Source: Euborellia annulipes (lineage: Eukaryota > Arthropoda > Insecta > Dermaptera > Anisolabididae). Taken from it: DNA of 64,000 bases. Below, piece after piece: positions 25,501 to 31,500 of this stretch. The notes under the pieces are model-generated. The model saw only the letters and a program-made list of their open reading frames with translations, had not been told where the DNA came from and did no database searches. The stretch covers positions 44,072 through 108,071 of the forward strand of contig JAKCPI010001762.1 of the NCBI GenBank assembly GCA_023213315.1, in the 5' to 3' direction. A program made the position numbers and the translations under genes. The number at the start of each line of letters is the position of its first letter. Within the stretch, counting starts at the first letter, position 1.

Positions 25501-28500
25501 AAGAAAAATTGCAAAAAATTTTGTTTTTGCGGAACCAAATTTTTTCACCCTGATGAAAATTTTTTTTTTCCAGGGCTATATTTTTTCGCACTGCGGGGTT
25601 TTTGAAAATTTTTTTTTTTTTTTTTTTGGTGGGGGCGGGCCCCCTCCCCCCCTCCTTATATACGTCCCTGGTGTATGCGTGTGTGAATGGGAAAAAGCGT
25701 TTTTTAATAAAAAAAAAAAAAAAAATTATAAATATTCGTAAAATAAGTTCAAATAAGCACGAAAGGGAAAAAAAAGCATGAAAACTCAAAAAAAGCAAAA
25801 AAAGCATAAAAAATGCAATCTCAATACACTTTGTTTTTCCTAATTCGTATAGAAATTAAATATCTAATGGCTGCTTATAAAATTGAGCAATAAGCATTTT
25901 GCTTAAAATCCGGTCTCTATTCATAAATCAATAATTTTTTAGATGCTCTTTAAAATGTATATTCTCATTTTGCTATTGAAATCTTCTGAAGACCACTTTA
26001 CTCTTGTACTTCATAGGAAAGATAGGAAAAATAGCCATGATAACAAAATATACTGTATATTTTCCCATGTTTATAAATTTTATATCTTGAATTCAAATGT
26101 AGCGTATTGTTGGAAACTAAATACATGTCGACATAAAAAATAAATTATCAATTAGAATATATAAATAAAGCTGTGTAATAGTATCATCTATTATTTGTTT
26201 AAACTTTATCTTCAGAAGTTGAAAAGATTATAAATAAAATTTTATCTTCCTTGATTAATGAAATTGGGAGATTTTTTTTTTTTTGAAGTACCTGGCAGAA
26301 AGCCGAAGAATAAAAAAAAATGTGTTTAAAAGTAAACGAACGTACTTCTGAAAAGAGAGAATTTATTTAGATAATCAATAATGTATTGTAAATTTCTTTG
26401 AAGAAAATTTGTTTTAAAACATATAAAAACATCAGCAAAGAGTAAATAATTCGAACTATATAATAAAGTACCGGAAAGACGTTCCAGAATAAAATGTGGG
26501 TGACTGTATTTAAGAGAATTGTTAAATATAAAGTAGTGACAAACACATTCTTTATTTTGTACATATCCATGTTGATTAATTTTAATATGATTATATTAAA
26601 TTTTATAATGAATCAACAAGGAAAGAGAATGATTTTAAAGATAAAAAATTTTAAGTTGATGGAAAAATAAAAAATACATGCGTTAATCATCACCATTACG
26701 ATCAGTGTTATCTAAAAAATGACTGGATCTTTGGCATTTCATGGGCTCTTGTTTGAACTTAACTTTATATTAGTCAGAATAAAGGATACATTGGGACGCT
26801 CCTGTTAGGAAATAAATAAAATCTATCGGAAATCAACTACAAAATATCAGTCACAATTATGTATTAATTTTTTTTTTTCTTTTTTTAATAAAATCATCCG
26901 AAATTCAATTTTTGAGTTAGGCCTAGCAATCGTTGTTAAAACGTCTTCTCTTTTGAGTGCCTAATTTGTAAAAATATATGTAAGCGAGGTGAATAGCTGA
27001 ATCAATATGTAGAAGGATGAGTAAAAAGGCCAAGCAGCTATTATTATTTCTTTATTGGTATCAAACCCACAGCGACGTTTCGGTCGACTATGCGACCATT
27101 TTCATGGCTAGGGTTTAGTCAATAGTAACTCTCTTGAGTTCTTTGATAGACATTTATGTAAATTTTTTTTTTTTTTTCATATTTCATATTCAATCTGACT
27201 GGCGCTCAATGTAATTGTATTAGATCGTATTGAATAAAAAAATTTTACATAAATGTCTATCAAAGAACTCAAGAGGGTTACTATTGACTAAACCCTAGCC
27301 ATGAAGATGGTCGCATAGTCGACAGAAACGTCGCTGTGGGTTTAATACCAATAAAGAAATAATAATAGCTGCTTGGCCTTTTTACTCATCCTTGTAAAAA
27401 TATATTTCCATTCTTTTCTATTGATTGTAGCCTATTCATTTGTTACCCGATTAATTATAAAACTTTCAAACGCCTTTTCTCGAATTGTTGAATTTCGGAC
27501 TTTCGCCACTATGATTCTCAGCAGGCGATATGTCCGGAAACGATTCTACCTTCAGATATCTGCCTTGTTTTTTTTACTAATTAATTATATCGCTGGAACT
27601 GAGATTAATTTTTGCACGGAATTTACTAATGTAAAGTCCTAGTTTGGGAATAAAAATGAACTCAATCGGTCTAACTGACCCAGAGATAAGAATTATTTGA
27701 AATGGGCGTAACTAGGGGGTAGGGGGGCCTCCTCCCCAGAAGGCTCGTAGCCCCCCCCCCCCAGAAAGCTCCTTGCCCTAAGAAATATTGAGAAAATATG
27801 GGGCTTTCCAGGCCCTACAGACCAGACATACTGATATATTTATATTTTATTAATAGAACCATTATTAATAGAACATTATTAATTTTACCATTAACATTAT
27901 TAATAGAACCATTTTTCTGTATTTTTACAAATATAACCTTCCTTTGATTCTTTTATCAATCATTAGGAAACTTCATGAAAGTTAAATGCTTGCTCAGATC
28001 ACGCCATTATAACCAATGAAATAATGAAAAAATTTTAAATATATAGGCCTAATTTTTAACACTATTTTAAATTTTACACTATTTAAAATTTTAAATAGTA
28101 GGCCTAGAGTTAAAAATTGTCATGAAGGTCCTCAGGTTACGACCCTTCGTCGAAATATTGTTTAAATTGACATTTCTTATCTTATTGATGGAAGGTGCTT
28201 AGATCTCGAAAGGTCGGTGAAAATTTTTTTTAATAAATTGATGTTTAATTTCAGCCTTAATTTATATCGACCTTAGTCTTCGAATTATTTAACAATAGGC
28301 AAATAACGTCAAAATTTTGTTTACAGAAAATGTGCTATGTTGGATGACACGTTGTCTTACTCTGAAGGATAACTTTAGGGGAATAATACTGGGGTGGGTT
28401 TCCTTTCCTAGAAGGGGGGCGCCTTAAAGGGGGGGTTTTTTCCCAGGGGGTTTTTCCCGGTTTTCCCCCTTCTTTCCCCCGAGATTGCATCTTATATTGT

Positions 28501-31500
28501 TAGTTGGAAAGTTTTATTTAAAATTCCCATACTAACGATTTTCTTTTTAAATCATGAAGTTGATATTCATTTATTCACTCTTAATCATTCATGCAGAACT
28601 GATTTTTTTTAAGTTCACCCAGTCATCTAACTGGATGAACTCCATTTTATTCTCCAAACAAAAACTAAACTGAAGATAAAAAAAATGCTAATTAATGATT
28701 GTTTATGAAGTGGCATTTGTTATAGTAGTGAATATTAATAATAAAATAATTAAAAGACAATCATTGATATCTTATGTAAGATCCCGGATTTGATGAGTTA
28801 CTCTAATGACATCAGATTTCCCGTTGAATATTTGACTCCTTTAGTAATAATTATATTTATTATATTAAAAGTCAGGGATTTTATCCATAAATTATTTAAA
28901 CTCGTTCTTTCTATTTACTTTATTAAAAAATAATAATTTTAAAGGTGAAACTGAAAATTTTAAAATTTATTATTATTAAAACAGCCAATCAATAGGTATA
29001 TAAAAAAAAAAAATTGAAAATGCTAAAGAACCATGGGTCAAGGCCTTGTATTCATAATTCAAAGAACAAGGGTGAGCTGTTAATGGGAAATAAGTGGTTA
29101 CCAATTAATTTAAATAAATATAGCATGAATACAATTAAAAAAATATTTATATTAGTTGATAAAAAGTTCGATACAATCGTTATCAAATGAAACTTCAAAG
29201 AATTTTTATATTCGTCTTGTATGGATAATATTTTTAGAGAAATAGACATAGATTTTCTATAGTCGGGCCGCTTACAGAATCCCAAAAAATTCGAAAACTG
29301 CGAAGGCTAAAAGATTCGCCTTTCTCCACTCTTTAAGGCACACCTTCACCATCTTTTTATCCACAAAAGAATCTTTCTTTTGATTTACTATCGGGAAATT
29401 CCAAAAAACAACTAAGTTACTATAAAATTTAAATGATTTTAATTATAAAAAAATTAATAAATTAAAAATTTTTGAATGCTGTTGGCAAATAAATGGAGAA
29501 CAAACAAAAAATAATACTGGAACTCAATTTTTAATAAATTTTTAATCGGTTTAATACAAGGGCAGCCTGTGGCTCAGAGAGAAGAGAGAATAGCTTCTCG
29601 TGCCGGAGTCCTGGGTTCGCTTCCCGTCTCGAGCGAGAAAAATTTATTTCATATGAATTGACTACAAATCATTTGAAATAAATAGGGATGGGGTCTAAAT
29701 GACCTTAGCTGCCGAAAAAGACCTTAAATAAAAAAAATTAAAAAAAAATGCACAGCACACAAATGTCTCTTACTTTCGGTAATTTAAAGTTACATTCTCT
29801 ACTTGTTTATCAGATTTTTTAGGTCGAAATAGATTTTAATACACACCCCTACAGATCATTTTGAGGGACCAATATTTTTGAATCAGGGACCCTAAAAACG
29901 AATATTTCCATCAACATCCTCGACATCGAGTTTTTGAAACGATTGAATATATAGGTAAAAAATTTAATTTCCAAGAAAAATATTTTTTTCAAATCTCGGG
30001 GGGGGGGGGGGGTAATTAACCCCTTTAACTCCCCTTGTATCCGCTCTTGGTTTAATGAATGAACAGATCTCAATTGTTCTGATAAGAAATTATACGGTAC
30101 TCTTTAAACTTAAAAAATATTCGCAATATCAAAATACCGTTTTCATAATAGATAATTAGTATAAAAATTTACATTTTATTCATTAGTAGATTGTCTTAGT
30201 CATAGAGGCAAAAAACACATAAAATGAAAAAACTTTTCCAATAATAAGAATAATAAATTTCCATTCCAATTCATTTCTTTGTTTCAAGAAATTAAATTTA
30301 GAAATTCATCTATACTTTGCGGTTAATTTAGTTGCTTGAGCAAAGTCTCAATTTTTTTTTTTCCCTATTATTCTTATTAATGATATACTATAAACAAACT
30401 TTTTATCGTATTATCCCGTATATCCTATTGATTTATATAATAGTACTCTTCTGGTATCCTTCGTTGCAGGTGAGCTTGGTGATTGTCTGGCGAAGGTCTT
30501 GAGCTGGAGCACAGGTAGTTTGAAGACTTCCGGTCGTCCTTGACCTCTTCACCTGTTGGCCCTTGGTCCTTCGCCAGCATCCCAATCGGTTAATCAGAAA
30601 TGCTCTTTAAATAAATTTGATGCATCTTTTATAAAATTTCCTCTCTATTAATTATCTTATATTTAATAACAAAACAAGATAAAACAAGATAAATTTGCAA
30701 ATCACTATCTAATGTTTAAATTAATATTTGTATAATTACTAACAATAATATTATTTTAAGTTATATAAAGTTAATATAGGGTCATTAAAAAATAATAATT
30801 TCCTTATTTTTAATGAGCTTAACCAAATTCAGGTGAGACCAATCGGAAATCTCTTATATCTTTCTTCAAAAGGAAGAAAATCAAATATATTATAATATAC
30901 TTAAGCAAATGATGAAAATTTTTATTTGCTAGCTAGCGGCATCAAACGGAATTGCATAGGAGGAAAATGAATAAAAGATTTGGTATATCTAATTACAACC
31001 TGTCGGCAATTTGGTGACACCCTTCATCAGAACCTTAAATACAAGCATTTAAAAATGTGTAATTTAATCCTAAGGATTAAATTACACATTGACATAGAAA
31101 ATTGTGGCACCTGGCCTCCGAATTATAAAGCTAAGATCTCTTTATACATTTTTTTTTTTTTTTTTCAAGATATAAATATGCAAAATGTGTAGATTAATTG
31201 ATTCAGACTATGATAAAAATGCTATTGATAGATACGGTGCAAGCCTCCATTAAAGACTGGAGATCCTAGGTTCAAAATTACATAAAAATTTAGTAAAAAA
31301 TAAAAAAAAAAAAAATTCTCTAATAGACTCTTACGTTGGCTTAAACACTCGCCCTTTTATAAAATATGCATGTGCACCAAGGGCGGATACAAGGGGAGGG
31401 GGGGGGTAATTACCGTCCCGAGATTTAAAAAAAAATATACTTTTTTTCGAAAAAAAATTTATTTTTAATGTAAAATTTTAAAAATTAATCTTCAAAATTT

